Below, in pieces: positions 43,173-52,974 of a stretch of DNA of 64,000 nt; position 1 is the first letter of the stretch; every line of letters starts with the position of its first letter. The notes under the pieces are model-generated. The model was not told the origin of the DNA. It saw only the letters and a list, made by a program, of their open reading frames with translations, and made no database searches. Made by a program: the position numbers and the translations under genes. This stretch comes from Hyphomicrobiales bacterium (GTDB lineage Bacteria > Pseudomonadota > Alphaproteobacteria > Rhizobiales > Rhodobiaceae): positions 239,118-303,117 of the forward strand of contig PKTR01000001.1 in NCBI GenBank assembly GCA_002869065.1, read 5' to 3'.

Positions 43173-44803
43173 GCAAGGAACGCCTCTATCTCTTCGACAC
43201 CACGCTTCGCGACGGTGCGCAGACCAACGGCATCGACTTCTCGCTCGAGGACAAGATCGCCGTTGCCGAACTGCTCGACACCCTCGGCGTCGACTACGTC
43301 GAGGGCGGCTATCCCGGCGCCAATCCGCTCGACACCGCGTTCTTCGCCGAGCCGCGCTCGAAGGCCGCGACCTTCACCGCCTTCGGCATGACCAAGCGGG
43401 CAGGGCGTTCGGTGGAAAACGATCCGGGCCTCGCCGCACTGCTCAACTGCGCGTCGAGCGCCATCTGTTTCGTCGCCAAGTCGTGGGACTATCACGTCAA
43501 GGTCGCGCTCGGCACGACCAACGAGGAAAACCTCGTTTCGATCCGCCAGTCGGTCGAGGCGACGGTTGCCGCGGGCAAGGAAGCGCTGGTCGACTGCGAG
43601 CACTTCTTCGATGGCTACAAGGCCAATCCGGAATACGCGCTGGCCTGTGCCCGCACGGCTTACGAGGCCGGTGCGCGCTGGGTCGTGCTGTGCGACACCA
43701 ATGGCGGCACCATGCCCGACGAGATCGAGGCGATCGTCAAGACGGTCATCGAAACCGTACCGGGCGATCATCTCGGCATTCACGCCCATAACGACACCGA
43801 ACAGGCGGTCGCCAACACGCTCGCGGCCGTGCGCGCCGGTGTGCGTCAGGTGCAGGGCACGCTGAACGGCCTTGGCGAGCGCTGCGGCAACGCCAATCTG
43901 ACGACGCTGATTCCGACGCTGATGCTGAAGCCGGACTATGCGGATCGCTTCGAGGTCGGCGTCAGCAAGGAAGCGCTGGCCGAATTGACCCACATCTCGC
44001 GCAGCTTCGACGAGATGCTGAACCGCTCGCCGGATCGCCACGCGCCCTATGTTGGCCTTGCGGCGTTTGCCACCAAGGCCGGCATCCATGCGTCCGCGAT
44101 CCTCAAGGATCCGAAGACCTACGAGCATGTCGCGCCCGAAATCGTCGGCAACCGCCGTCACGTTCTGGTCTCCGATCAGGCCGGCAAGTCGAATCTCGTT
44201 GCCGAACTGGACCGGCTCGGTGTCGCCGTCGACCCGAAGGATCCGAAGCTCGACAAGCTGCTGACCCTCGTCAAGGAACGCGAATCCCAAGGCTATGCCT
44301 ATGAGGCCGCCGACGCGTCCTTCGAACTGCTCGCCAAGCGCACGCTCGGCACCGTTCCGCGCTTCTTCGAGGTGAAGAGCTTCCGCGTCATGGTCGAACG
44401 CCGCTACAACGCGATCGGCGAACTGGTCAGCGTGTCGGAAGCCAGCGTCAAGCTCGAGATCGACGGCGAGACCCTGATGTCTGTCGCCGAAGGCAATGGC
44501 CCGGTCAACGCCCTCGACCTTGCCATGCGCAAGGATCTCGGCAAGTACCAGCCGCTGATCTCCGACCTCGAGCTGGTCGACTACAAGGTGCGTATCCTCA
44601 ATGGCGGCACCGGCGCAGTGACCCGCGTGCTGATCGAGAGCATGGACAGCAGCGATGGCCATCGCTGGTTCACCGTCGGCGTGTCGTCGAACATCGTCGA
44701 TGCCTCGTTCCAGGCGCAGATCGACTCGCTCGTCTACCAGCTCATCCGCAAGACCGAGGCCGAAGCCGAAAAGAACGCGCGCATCCGCGTCGTCAACGAA
44801 TGA
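43169..44803 (+). CDS. cimA: (R)-citramalate synthase
   Basis: A 544-residue member of the isopropylmalate/citramalate synthase family. LFDTTLRDGAQTNG (catalytic Arg/Asp), GIHAHNDTEQAVANTL (metal His pair) and QGTLNGLGERCGNANL are present; residues ~400-540 form the regulatory LeuA-type domain. It condenses pyruvate and acetyl-CoA to citramalate for isoleucine synthesis. The DGAQTNGIDFS start and length match the CimA group rather than LeuA. Coupled at both ends (ATGA). Confidence 0.87.
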   Translation: MSKERLYLFDTTLRDGAQTNGIDFSLEDKIAVAELLDTLGVDYVEGGYPGANPLDTAFFAEPRSKAATFTAFGMTKRAGRSVENDPGLAALLNCASSAICFVAKSWDYHVKVALGTTNEENLVSIRQSVEATVAAGKEALVDCEHFFDGYKANPEYALACARTAYEAGARWVVLCDTNGGTMPDEIEAIVKTVIETVPGDHLGIHAHNDTEQAVANTLAAVRAGVRQVQGTLNGLGERCGNANLTTLIPTLMLKPDYADRFEVGVSKEALAELTHISRSFDEMLNRSPDRHAPYVGLAAFATKAGIHASAILKDPKTYEHVAPEIVGNRRHVLVSDQAGKSNLVAELDRLGVAVDPKDPKLDKLLTLVKERESQGYAYEAADASFELLAKRTLGTVPRFFEVKSFRVMVERRYNAIGELVSVSEASVKLEIDGETLMSVAEGNGPVNALDLAMRKDLGKYQPLISDLELVDYKVRILNGGTGAVTRVLIESMDSSDGHRWFTVGVSSNIVDASFQAQIDSLVYQLIRKTEAEAEKNARIRVVNE

Positions 44804-45735
44804 GCGCCGGCGGGGACGGCTCGCAGGCAAGACCCGGAATTTCGACCGATGCTGGCGCCGAGGCCACCCGCGAATTGCGCATCGGCATGACCGCTGCCCT
44901 CAGCGCCTATCTGCTGTGGGGCTTCGCGGTCGTCTTCTTCAAATGGGTCGAGCACCTTCCGGTCTGGGAAATCGTCGCCAACCGCATCGCCTGGTCGGTC
45001 GTCTTCGTCGGCCTGTTCCTGTTCGTGCGCGGTCGCTTCGGTGAGGTGCGCGCCGCGCTTGCAACCCCCAAGGTGCGCATGGCGCTCGTTGTCAGCACGT
45101 TGCTGATCGCCACCAACTGGACTGTCTATATCTGGGCGGTGACCAATGCGCAGGTGCTGCCGGCGAGCTTCGGCTATTTCATCAATCCGCTGGTCAACGT
45201 GCTGCTCGGCTTTCTTCTGCTCGGCGAACGCCTGACCCGCAATCAGTCGGTCGCGGTCGGCATTGCGGCGGTGGCGGTTGCCATCCAGGCGCTGATGTTG
45301 CCGGGCTTTCCCTGGATTTCGCTGACGCTCGCCTTTTCCTTCGGCTTCTATGGCTATATCCGCAAGCTGACCCCGGTTGGTGCGTCGCCGGGGCTCTTCA
45401 TCGAGACTGCGTTCCTGCTGCCTGTCGCGCTCGCCTACATCGCCGTTCTCGGCGCAAACGGGGAAGGGCACCTGTTCACCGCGCCGCTGACCAGCCTGCA
45501 ACTGGCGCTGACGGGCATTGTCACGGCACTGCCGCTGATCCTGTTTGCCGTCGGTGCGCGACGCCTGAAGCTCGCCACCATCGGCCTGCTGCAATATCTC
45601 GCGCCGTCGATCCAGTTCCTGCTCGCGGTGCTGGTCTACGGCGAGCCGCTGTCGCCGATCCGCTTCGCGACCTTCGCTCTGATCTGGCTGTCGCTGGCGA
45701 TCTACACGGCGGATTCCTGGCGCAAGCGGGGCTGA
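44800..45735 (+). CDS. rarD: RarD-type EamA transporter
   Basis: A 311-residue protein with ten helices. SAYLLWGFAVVFFKWVEHLPVWEIVANRIAWS and ATNWTVYIWAVTNAQVLPASFGYFINPLVNVLLG are characteristic of RarD. Substrate unknown. Its start overlaps the cimA stop. Confidence 0.88.
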   Translation: MSAGGDGSQARPGISTDAGAEATRELRIGMTAALSAYLLWGFAVVFFKWVEHLPVWEIVANRIAWSVVFVGLFLFVRGRFGEVRAALATPKVRMALVVSTLLIATNWTVYIWAVTNAQVLPASFGYFINPLVNVLLGFLLLGERLTRNQSVAVGIAAVAVAIQALMLPGFPWISLTLAFSFGFYGYIRKLTPVGASPGLFIETAFLLPVALAYIAVLGANGEGHLFTAPLTSLQLALTGIVTALPLILFAVGARRLKLATIGLLQYLAPSIQFLLAVLVYGEPLSPIRFATFALIWLSLAIYTADSWRKRG

Positions 45736-45768
45736 GCCGGATTTCAAGGCGATATCAGTTCGGGGAAA

Positions 45769-46380
45769 TCAGAGGCGCTTGATCGCTTCGGCGTCGGCGG
45801 CGATGTCGAGCGCGGCCTGCGCGGTGTCCTTCACCGCTTCGGCCAGTCGCGGAACGATATCCTCGACATGGTCGACGACCAGATAGGACACCATATAGGG
45901 CTCGCCGATAAACGACTCGCTGCGCATATGGGCCAGCAGATCGATCAGCGGGTTCCAGAAGCCGGCGACATTGGCCAGAAGCACCGGCTTCTTGTGTTGG
46001 CCGAGCTGCGCCCAGGTCATCATCTCGACCACTTCTTCCAGCGTGCCGACGCCGCCGGGAAGCGCCACGAAGGCCTCGGCGCGTTCGAACATGGTGCGCT
46101 TGCGCTCATGCATGTCGGTGGTGACGATCAGCTCGCTGACGTCATCCAGCATGATCTCGCGCGTCGACAGGAATTCCGGAATGATACCGGTTACTTGACC
46201 GCCATTGGCAAGTACCGACTTGGCCACCGTGCCCATCAGCCCGATCGAGCCGCCGCCATAGATCAGGCGGATATCGTTCGCGGCCATTTGCCGGCCGAGC
46301 TCGTTGGCTGTGTGGACATAGAGCGGATTTTCACCCGTCCGCGAACCGCAATAGACGCATATGCTTCGAATCTGTCCCAT
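45769..46380 (-). CDS. LOG family protein (nucleotide 5'-monophosphate phosphoribohydrolase)
   Basis: A 203-residue protein with the LOG signature PGGVGTLEEVVE and the phosphate-binding GGGSIGLMGTVA. It also has MHERKRTMFERAEAFVAL. The family cleaves ribose phosphate from (cytokinin) nucleotides and was long misnamed lysine decarboxylase. ATG 46380 gives MGQIRSICVYCGSRTG, the normal start. Converges with rarD. Confidence 0.9.
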   Translation of the reverse strand: MGQIRSICVYCGSRTGENPLYVHTANELGRQMAANDIRLIYGGGSIGLMGTVAKSVLANGGQVTGIIPEFLSTREIMLDDVSELIVTTDMHERKRTMFERAEAFVALPGGVGTLEEVVEMMTWAQLGQHKKPVLLANVAGFWNPLIDLLAHMRSESFIGEPYMVSYLVVDHVEDIVPRLAEAVKDTAQAALDIAADAEAIKRL

Positions 46381-46583
46381 GGATCGTGTCTCGCACCGCC
46401 GGCACGAAGCGTCAAGCGCCGCTTCCGGACTGTGTGAATACACCACAAAATGGCCATTGCCTTGCGGTAGAGGGCATTCCCGTATAACCATCGATTTGCT
46501 TGCAAGAGACAAAGGAAAACACCGAGTTTCGGCTGGCGCGGCATACGCTGCCTCCGGTACCGGCGAGGGAAACGGAAATTCCG

Positions 46584-47978
46584 ATGATCAGCATCATTCG
46601 CACTGTCGCCATCATGTTCACCGTCGGTGGCGTTGCCGTCGGCGCACTCGTCGCGACGGGGGTGATCAGCATGGATCAGGTTAAGCAGCCGCTGCGCGCT
46701 GTTGGCCTCTATCAGCCGGCCGAAGAGCCGTCTGCAGCCGGTACAGGCGGCGACAAGCCAGCTGCACTCGCCAATGTCGAACCGCAGGGCGAGGCGAAAA
46801 CCGAATCCGCCGCTCCGGCGACGGTCACCGAGAAACTGACCAAGGAACTGACCGGCGAAGCGCCGAAGGCGGGCGACAAGCCGTCCTTCGACGTCGTGCG
46901 TGTCGAGCCGAATGGCGATGCCGTCGTTGCCGGCGCCGCCGAACCGGGCGCGATCGTTGCGCTGATGGCCGACGGCCAGGTGGTCGGCAAGGGTGTCGCG
47001 AACGCCTCGGGCGAGTGGGCGATCGTCGTCGACAAGCCCTTTGAGCCGGGCAGTCACGATGTCTCCGTCAAGGCGAAGCCGGCCGCAGGCGGTGACGAAG
47101 TCGAATCCGAGCAGCGCGTCACCGTCTCTATCCCCGAAGAAAAGAGCGGCGAAGCACTGGTCGTCATGAACACGCCGGACCAGCCGACGACGGTTCTGCA
47201 GAAGCCGGAAGACGCCACTGTCGCGGCCGCCGAGGCTAAGACCGGGACCTCGACTGAAGCGCCGGCCGAGCAGCCCAAGGAAACCGTTGTTGCAACCGCC
47301 GAACCGGCTGCTCAGGAATCCGCCGAGGCATCTCAGGCCGCCACAACGGACGAGGCACCGAGCCGCAGCCTGACGCCGGCCGGAAACAACGGGACGACGA
47401 GTGAACCGGCCGCCGCCGAGGCGCCGGCTGAGCCGGCCATGAAGGTCGTCAAGAACGTCACTGTCGAGGCGGTCGAATCGGAAAACGATGTGCTCTATGC
47501 CGCCGGTGGCGGTGAGCCGGGCTCGACCGTCCGTGTTTATGTCGACGATCAGTTCACCGGCGAGGCGACCGTCAACGGCGAAGGCCGCTGGCTGTTGAAG
47601 ACCGATCGCCCGCTCGCCGCGGGCCGCTACACCGTCCGTGCCGATCAGCTCGGCGGCAGCGACGGCGCTGTGGTCGCGCGCGCCGCTGTGCCGTTCGAGC
47701 GCGGAGCCGACGAGATCATCCTGCGCCGCGTGGTCGCCACCTCCGGCGGATCGGGTGATGCGGGCGGTAGCGCCGCCGATGTGGTCCTCGACGAACTGCC
47801 GTCGGTGATCATCCGTCCGGGCGACAATCTCTGGCGCATCTCGCGCCGGCTGTACGGTCAGGGCGTGCGCTACACGACGATCTACCAGGCCAACAAGACC
47901 CAGATCGGCAATCCGGACCTGATCTATCCCGGTCAGGTTTTCCTGACCCCGTCCGGCGATACCAACTGGACCAACTGA
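46584..47978 (+). CDS. LysM-domain envelope protein with two Ig-like repeats
   Basis: A 464-residue protein anchored or exported by IIRTVAIMFTVGGVAVGALVATGVI. Two similar beta domains follow: about residues 100-195 (DGQVVGKGVANASGEWAI) and about 290-390 (VYVDDQFTGEATVNGEGRWLL), separated by an Ala/Pro/Glu-rich low-complexity stretch. A LysM domain closes the chain (about 408-457: IIRPGDNLWRISRRLYG, YPGQVFLTP), which binds peptidoglycan. ATG 46584 fits the membrane segment; the earlier ATG at 46500 does not. Confidence 0.85.
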   Translation: MISIIRTVAIMFTVGGVAVGALVATGVISMDQVKQPLRAVGLYQPAEEPSAAGTGGDKPAALANVEPQGEAKTESAAPATVTEKLTKELTGEAPKAGDKPSFDVVRVEPNGDAVVAGAAEPGAIVALMADGQVVGKGVANASGEWAIVVDKPFEPGSHDVSVKAKPAAGGDEVESEQRVTVSIPEEKSGEALVVMNTPDQPTTVLQKPEDATVAAAEAKTGTSTEAPAEQPKETVVATAEPAAQESAEASQAATTDEAPSRSLTPAGNNGTTSEPAAAEAPAEPAMKVVKNVTVEAVESENDVLYAAGGGEPGSTVRVYVDDQFTGEATVNGEGRWLLKTDRPLAAGRYTVRADQLGGSDGAVVARAAVPFERGADEIILRRVVATSGGSGDAGGSAADVVLDELPSVIIRPGDNLWRISRRLYGQGVRYTTIYQANKTQIGNPDLIYPGQVFLTPSGDTNWTN

Positions 47979-48017
47979 CGGCCTTCTTTGTTTCTTTTCA
48001 ATTCTGACGCCACGTAA

Positions 48018-48040
48018 CCGGCGGGAAGTGCCCCCGCCGG
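48018..48040. other. GC-rich stem-loop after the LysM gene
   Basis: CCGGCGGG, 7-base loop, CCCGCCGG, about 40 bases after the stop. It lacks a T-tract; preceded by a T-rich stretch at 47984-48003. Confidence 0.45.
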
Positions 48041-48111
48041 GGTCGCCAGACTCGTCTTTGGATGCTATCGCCTAAAGGCAAGATTCAGGGGCAACGATAG
48101 AGAGACCATCC

Positions 48112-48684
48112 ATGACCGTTCTGGCGGCCGGATTGGCCATATTTCTTCTCGCGCATTTGCTGCCGGTCGTCGGCGGACCAAGGAAAGCGATCATCGCGCG
48201 CATCGGGCTGCTGCCCTATCGCGGCCTGTTTTCACTCGCAGCCCTGATCGGTCTCGTGCTGATCGTCTGGGGCTACGGCATCGCGCGCGAGAGCGGCGTT
48301 ACCGTTATCTACGACCCGCCGGTCTGGATGCGGCACCTCGTGCTGCTGCTGATGCTGCCGGTATTCGTGCTTTTGACATCGGCCTATCTGCACAACCCGA
48401 TCAGCGCGGCTGTGCGTCATCCGATGGTTCTCGCGGTGAAGATCTGGGCCTTCGCGCATCTGCTTGCCAATGGCGACGTGGCGTCGCTCATGCTGTTCGG
48501 AGGCTTTCTTGTCTGGGGCGTGCTCGACCGCATCTCGCTCGCACGCCGCGAACGCGCTGGCGAAGTCCGCGTGCGAGGCGGCTCGATTGCCAATCTGGTG
48601 GCGTCGCTGGTCGTCGGTCTCGCGGTCTACGGTCTGTTCATCTGGAAGGGCCATATGTGGCTCATCGGTGTTCCGGTTCTGTAA
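48112..48684 (+). CDS. NnrU family membrane protein
   Basis: A 190-residue protein with about six helices. LFLLAHLLPVVGGPRK-like opening, LPYRGLFSLAALIGLVLIVWGY and LHNPISAAVRHPMVLAVKIWAFAHLLANGD are NnrU hallmarks. NnrU proteins were first found with denitrification genes but are widespread; function unknown, with a likely methyltransferase/isoprenylcysteine-type fold link. No denitrification genes adjoin it here. Confidence 0.87.
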   Translation: MTVLAAGLAIFLLAHLLPVVGGPRKAIIARIGLLPYRGLFSLAALIGLVLIVWGYGIARESGVTVIYDPPVWMRHLVLLLMLPVFVLLTSAYLHNPISAAVRHPMVLAVKIWAFAHLLANGDVASLMLFGGFLVWGVLDRISLARRERAGEVRVRGGSIANLVASLVVGLAVYGLFIWKGHMWLIGVPVL

Positions 48685-48992
48685 CCGGAAGTGATCCGCC
48701 GAACGCCCGGGTGCCTTGGCGAAGGCTCTGCCGTCGCGTAAAACGCTGACGGGCGGCTAAACCGGTTTGCAGGAAAGGGATTCTCTCGACCGTATTCGCC
48801 GGCATTGGCCGGGGAGGAAACGCGCTTGCCATGCTGTTGCCCGATTGCCGGTGCACCGGCAGGGACGAAGGGCGCGCGCGAGTGCGGTTTGTTTGCCACG
48901 CTATCGGCGAAAAGCTAATGTTGCGGCTCGCTCCGGGCGAGGAACAATGTTATGCGTCTGGCCAATGTGGCGATAAGAGACAGTAGATATAA
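48685..48992. other. 308-base intergenic region
   Basis: Between nnrU and the YfgM-like gene, same strand. I see no terminator, repeat or clear promoter in it. Confidence 0.5.
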
Positions 48993-49691
48993 ATGTCGGA
49001 TATTTTTCGCGAAGTAGAAGAAGACCTGCGGCACGAACGGCTGCGCAAGATCTGGGATCGCGTTGGCCCGTATGTCATTGGCGTTGCGGTCCTGATCGTT
49101 GTCGGCACCGCCGGCTATCGTGGCTGGGAAGCCTGGACGCGCGCGCAATCGGAAGCCGCCGGCGACGAATACGTCAACGCCATCGAGGCAGCCGAGCAGG
49201 GCCGTACCGATGAAGCCGAACTCGCGCTGCATGCCATCGCGCGCGGCGGCTCGAGCGGATACGCCGCACTCGCCCGCATGCGCCTTGCCGCGATCGAGGC
49301 CGAGAAGGGCGATACCGAAGCCGCCGTAAAAGAATTCGATACCATCGCCGCGGACAAGAAGGTTGCGCCTTCGCTGCGCGACGCGGCCAGCCTGCGCGCC
49401 GGTTATCTGCTGGCCGATGGCGGTGATCGGGCGGAAATCGAAAAGCGGGTCTCGACCCTCACCGCCGACGACAATCCGTGGCGCCACGGCGCGCGCGAGT
49501 TGATGGCGCTGGCCGCCTATGGCGCGGAAGATCTCGCCGGCGCACGCAAATGGTTCCAGGCGATCGTCGATGATCGGGCTTCGCCGCCCGAGGTTATGTC
49601 GCGCGCCCGCATGATGCTGGCACTGGTCGAATCTCTGGCCGGCCCGGCCGCCAATGCCGCCGGACAGGACAAACAGAGCGAGGGTCAGTGA
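48993..49691 (+). CDS. YfgM-like tetratricopeptide membrane protein
   Basis: A 232-residue protein with one N-terminal helix (VGPYVIGVAVLIVVGTAGYRGWEAW) and a TPR-like helical periplasmic domain. DIFREVEEDLRHERLRKIWDRVGPY and the gene order before bamB and der match YfgM, an ancillary SecYEG subunit that helps outer-membrane and secreted proteins leave the translocon. Stop overlaps the bamB start (TGATG). Confidence 0.85.
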   Translation: MSDIFREVEEDLRHERLRKIWDRVGPYVIGVAVLIVVGTAGYRGWEAWTRAQSEAAGDEYVNAIEAAEQGRTDEAELALHAIARGGSSGYAALARMRLAAIEAEKGDTEAAVKEFDTIAADKKVAPSLRDAASLRAGYLLADGGDRAEIEKRVSTLTADDNPWRHGARELMALAAYGAEDLAGARKWFQAIVDDRASPPEVMSRARMMLALVESLAGPAANAAGQDKQSEGQ

Positions 49692-51046
49692 TGCGCGCTG
49701 CAAACACCACCTGGGTGCGAGCCCTCGTCATCGGTGCCGGCGTTCTCGCCCTTGCCGGCTGCGAGACCGTCTCGGATTTCAATCCGTTCTCGGAAAAGGA
49801 GAAGATCCTTCCCGGCGAACGCCAGCCGCTCTACACGGGCGCCGACCCGCTCGATGAAGTGGCGGGCGCCACGTCGGTCTCGCCCGGCGGTCAGAGCGAT
49901 CGCGGAAGCTGGACCCAGTCGGGCGGCAATGCGGCCAATTATTCCGGCCACGTGGCGCTCGGCGGCGGCGGCGGTGCACGCACCTGGAAGGTTCAGGCCG
50001 GCGCCGGCGGCGGTTCCGGTTTCGGCTCCATCACCGGTGAATCCCTGCGCGTGACCGCGCGGCCGGTCGCCTATGGCGGCAATGCCTATGTCTACGATCC
50101 GCGCGGCAAGGTGACGGCGGTTTCGCTCGGCGGCGGACGCCGCTGGACGGTCAATGTCCGCCCGGAAGGCGAGGAAAACGACAATGCGGCCGGTGGCGGC
50201 GTTGCCGCCGATAACGGACGCGTCTTCGTGTCGACCGCCTATGGCGAGGTCATCGCGCTCGACGCCGGTTCCGGTCAGAAGGTTTGGACCGCGAAGCTGC
50301 ACGGGCCGGCCCGCACCGCGCCGAGTGCGGCTGACGGCAAGGTCTTCGTCGCGACCCAGAACAACGAAATTTACGCGCTCAACCAGTCCGACGGCAGCGA
50401 GCTGTGGACCTATCGTGGCATCGCCGAAAACGCCGGTCTGCTGCAGACGGCAAGCCCCGCTGTCAGCAGCGGCATTGTCGTCGTGCCGTCGACCTCGGGT
50501 GAGATCGTGGCGCTGTCGACGAGCAGCGGCGACTTCCGCTGGAGCGATATGGTCAGCCGTTCGTTCCGCACCGAAGCCGTCTCCGGCCTTGCCGACGTCT
50601 CGGCGAGCCCGGTCATTGCCGACGGAGTGGTCTACGCCGCAGGCGTTGGCGGTCGCACCATCGCTGTCAATCTGAAGTCCGGCAGCCGGCTTTGGGAAGA
50701 GGGCGTCGGCAGCATGCACACGCCCGTGGTTTCCGGCGAGGCCGTGTTCATGGTCGACATCGAAAACCGCGCCGTCGCACTCAGCCGCAAGACCGGTAAG
50801 CCGCTCTGGGTGACCGAACTGCCGCGCGGCGAAAAGAAGAAGCGCAACATCTGGGCCGGTCCGGTTCTGGCCGGCGGCGCCTTGTGGTTCGTTTCCAACC
50901 GCGGCGACATGATCGCGATCAACGCCTCGAACGGCACGGCGATTTCGAGCCGCAAAATCGGCTCGTCTGCCTATGTTTCCCCGATCGCGGTTTCAGGCCA
51001 GATTCTGGTGCTGTTCGGCGACGGTGCGCTGGCGGCCTATCGCTGA
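49691..51046 (+). CDS. bamB: outer membrane assembly lipoprotein BamB-like
   Basis: A 451-residue beta-propeller lipoprotein. Lipobox LALAG-C24 is followed by repeated PQQ-like blades (VFVSTAYGEVIALDAGSGQKVW, VFVATQNNEIYALNQSDGSELW, GEIVALSTSSGDFRW). In Gram-negatives BamB is the scaffold of the BAM complex that inserts outer-membrane beta-barrels. ATG 49691 chosen over the GTG at 49688. Conserved order with der. Confidence 0.9.
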   Translation: MRAANTTWVRALVIGAGVLALAGCETVSDFNPFSEKEKILPGERQPLYTGADPLDEVAGATSVSPGGQSDRGSWTQSGGNAANYSGHVALGGGGGARTWKVQAGAGGGSGFGSITGESLRVTARPVAYGGNAYVYDPRGKVTAVSLGGGRRWTVNVRPEGEENDNAAGGGVAADNGRVFVSTAYGEVIALDAGSGQKVWTAKLHGPARTAPSAADGKVFVATQNNEIYALNQSDGSELWTYRGIAENAGLLQTASPAVSSGIVVVPSTSGEIVALSTSSGDFRWSDMVSRSFRTEAVSGLADVSASPVIADGVVYAAGVGGRTIAVNLKSGSRLWEEGVGSMHTPVVSGEAVFMVDIENRAVALSRKTGKPLWVTELPRGEKKKRNIWAGPVLAGGALWFVSNRGDMIAINASNGTAISSRKIGSSAYVSPIAVSGQILVLFGDGALAAYR

Positions 51047-51201
51047 TAGATCCACGCTGCGGGAACATCTTCCCGTGGCGGAAAATTCGGGGTGCACAGG
51101 GTCGTTCCGGCCGCATCCTGTAGAAGACCAGGCGAGCGCGTCCGGACCTGTCGAGTGACAGCCGGGCGCGTTCCCTCATCAGGGCGGGAGCCTGAACAGT
51201 C

Positions 51202-52620
51202 ATGGGTTTCACAGTCGCCATCGTCGGGCGGCCCAATGTCGGCAAGTCGACCTTGTTCAACCGTCTGGTGGGCAAGCGGCTGGCGCTCGTCGATGATACG
51301 CCGGGTGTCACCCGCGATCGCCGCGAAGGCGAGGCGCGGCTCGGCGATTTGCGCTTCACCGTCATCGATACCGCCGGCCTTGAAGATGCCGACGAAACGA
51401 GCCTCGAAGGGCGGATGCGCGCACAGACCGAAGCCGCGATCGCCCAGGCCGACGTAACGCTCTTCGTCATCGACGCGCGGGCAGGGCTGACACCGTTGGA
51501 CAGCCACTTTGCAGAACTGCTCCGTCGCTTCGATCGCCCGATGATCCTGGTTGCCAACAAGGCCGAGGGACGGGCCGGCGAGGCGGGTATCTACGAATCC
51601 TACGGGCTCGGTTTCGGCGACCCGGTGCCGCTGTCCGCCGAGCACGGCGAGGGCATGGCCGACCTCTTTGCCGCTCTCGATGCTGTGTTCGAGATGATCG
51701 TGGTGGATGAACCGGAAGTCGATGTCGTGCTCGACGAGGCCGAGGCCGCTGCCGGCGATGACGAGGAGCGCGTGGTCGAACCGGGCCTCGACCCGAAAAA
51801 GCCGCTGCGTATCGCCATCGTTGGACGGCCGAACGCCGGCAAGTCGACGCTGATCAACAAGATGATCAACGAGGATCGCCTGCTGACCGGTCCTGAAGCC
51901 GGCATCACGCGCGACTCGATATCCGTCGACTGGAAGTGGAAGGACCGCTCCGTCCGCCTGTTCGATACCGCCGGCTTGCGCCGCAAGGCGCGGGTGCAGG
52001 AAAAGCTCGAGAAGCTGTCGGTCGCCGACGCGCTGCGCGCGGTGCGTTTCGCCGAGGTGGTCATCATCCTGCTCGACGCCGCGATCCCGTTCGAAAAGCA
52101 GGACCTGCAGATCGTCGATCTGGTGGTCAAGGAAGGCCGCTCGGTAATTCTGGCCGTCAACAAGTGGGACGCGGTGACCGACCGTCAGGAAAAGCTCACC
52201 GAGCTGCGCGAGGAGTGCGAGCGCCTGCTGCCGCAGATCCGCGGTGTGCCGCTCGTCACCGTCTCGGCAAAGACCGGCCAGGGCATCGACAAGGTGATGG
52301 AAGCGGTGATCGCGACCTACAAGGTCTGGAACCGGCGCGTCGCCACCGCAAAACTCAACCGCTGGCTCGACATCACCACCGAGCGCCATCCGCCTCCCGC
52401 GGTTGCCGGCCGCCGCATCCGCCTGCGTTACATGACCCAGGCGAAGGCCCGGCCGCCGCACTTCATAGCGTTTTGCTCACGCCCCGACGTGCTGCCGGAC
52501 GCCTATGTGCGCTATCTGGTGAACGGCCTGCGCGAAACGTTCAAGCTGCCCGGCGTGCCAATCCGCCTGACCCTGCGCAAGGGCGAGAACCCCTATGAGG
52601 GCCGCAAAAAGAAGCGGTAA
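51202..52620 (+). CDS. der: ribosome-assembly GTPase Der (EngA)
   Basis: A 472-residue protein with two GTPase domains in tandem: [18 protein letters not shown] at the N terminus and [18 protein letters not shown] at about residue 207, with [17 protein letters not shown] and NKAEG/NKWDA loops. The C-terminal KH-like domain ends GRKKKR. It acts in 50S subunit maturation and is essential in most bacteria. Confidence 0.95.
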   Translation: MGFTVAIVGRPNVGKSTLFNRLVGKRLALVDDTPGVTRDRREGEARLGDLRFTVIDTAGLEDADETSLEGRMRAQTEAAIAQADVTLFVIDARAGLTPLDSHFAELLRRFDRPMILVANKAEGRAGEAGIYESYGLGFGDPVPLSAEHGEGMADLFAALDAVFEMIVVDEPEVDVVLDEAEAAAGDDEERVVEPGLDPKKPLRIAIVGRPNAGKSTLINKMINEDRLLTGPEAGITRDSISVDWKWKDRSVRLFDTAGLRRKARVQEKLEKLSVADALRAVRFAEVVIILLDAAIPFEKQDLQIVDLVVKEGRSVILAVNKWDAVTDRQEKLTELREECERLLPQIRGVPLVTVSAKTGQGIDKVMEAVIATYKVWNRRVATAKLNRWLDITTERHPPPAVAGRRIRLRYMTQAKARPPHFIAFCSRPDVLPDAYVRYLVNGLRETFKLPGVPIRLTLRKGENPYEGRKKKR

Positions 52621-52657
52621 GGCGCGGGTTTTCTGCCGCCGATACGCCAGCACTCTG

Positions 52658-52806
52658 CGTCATCCTCCGGCTTGACCGGAGGATCGGCCGGACGCGAGCA
52701 CGGCCGTTCCGTTCAAATATCGGCAGCGGTCAGAGCGCACCATCCACGTCTTCAATCCACACCGTGCATATGGAGAGCGATCCTCCGGTCAAGCCGGAGG
52801 ATGACG
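52658..52806. repeat. pair of inverted 29-bp palindromic units (BIME-like doublet)
   Basis: Unit 1 at 52658-52686 and unit 2 at 52778-52806 are exact reverse complements over 29 bases, 91 bases apart. Each unit also folds on itself: ATCCTCCGG, loop, CCGGAGGAT. Units of this style (GTCATCC...CTTGACC...) are scattered in alphaproteobacterial genomes. The 149-base arrangement is a REP doublet or a very short terminal-inverted-repeat element. Confidence 0.75.
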
Positions 52807-52897
52807 TGCTGGAGTGAAAGGTGACGGGAAGGAAAGGGTGAGACGAGACGCGCGTACGCGATCGGCCAGCGCCTTCACGTTCAGCCAATGCCATTGG

Positions 52898-52922
52898 ATG
52901 CCGGATCAAGTCCGGCATGACG
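52898..52922. repeat. third palindromic unit of related type
   Basis: ATGCCGGA-TCAAG-TCCGGCAT followed by GACG. The loop and flank match the same family as the doublet upstream; the stem bases differ. Confidence 0.7.
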
Positions 52923-52974
52923 ATGGAGAATCTTGCGAAGAAGACCGCGCGGACGCGCAGTCAGGCCTCGAACC

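Larger units (their letters stand above)
52621..52974. other. 354-base region of palindromic repeats
   Basis: Lies between convergent der and the SDR gene. It contains two inverted copies of one 29-bp palindromic unit and a third related unit (separate entries), plus CCAATG-C-CATTGG at 52885-52897. No gene. Confidence 0.6.

Noticed and set aside
48065-48100. CTATCG...CGATAG inverted repeat before nnrU
   Set aside because: Six-base arms 24 bases apart are expected by chance in this much sequence.
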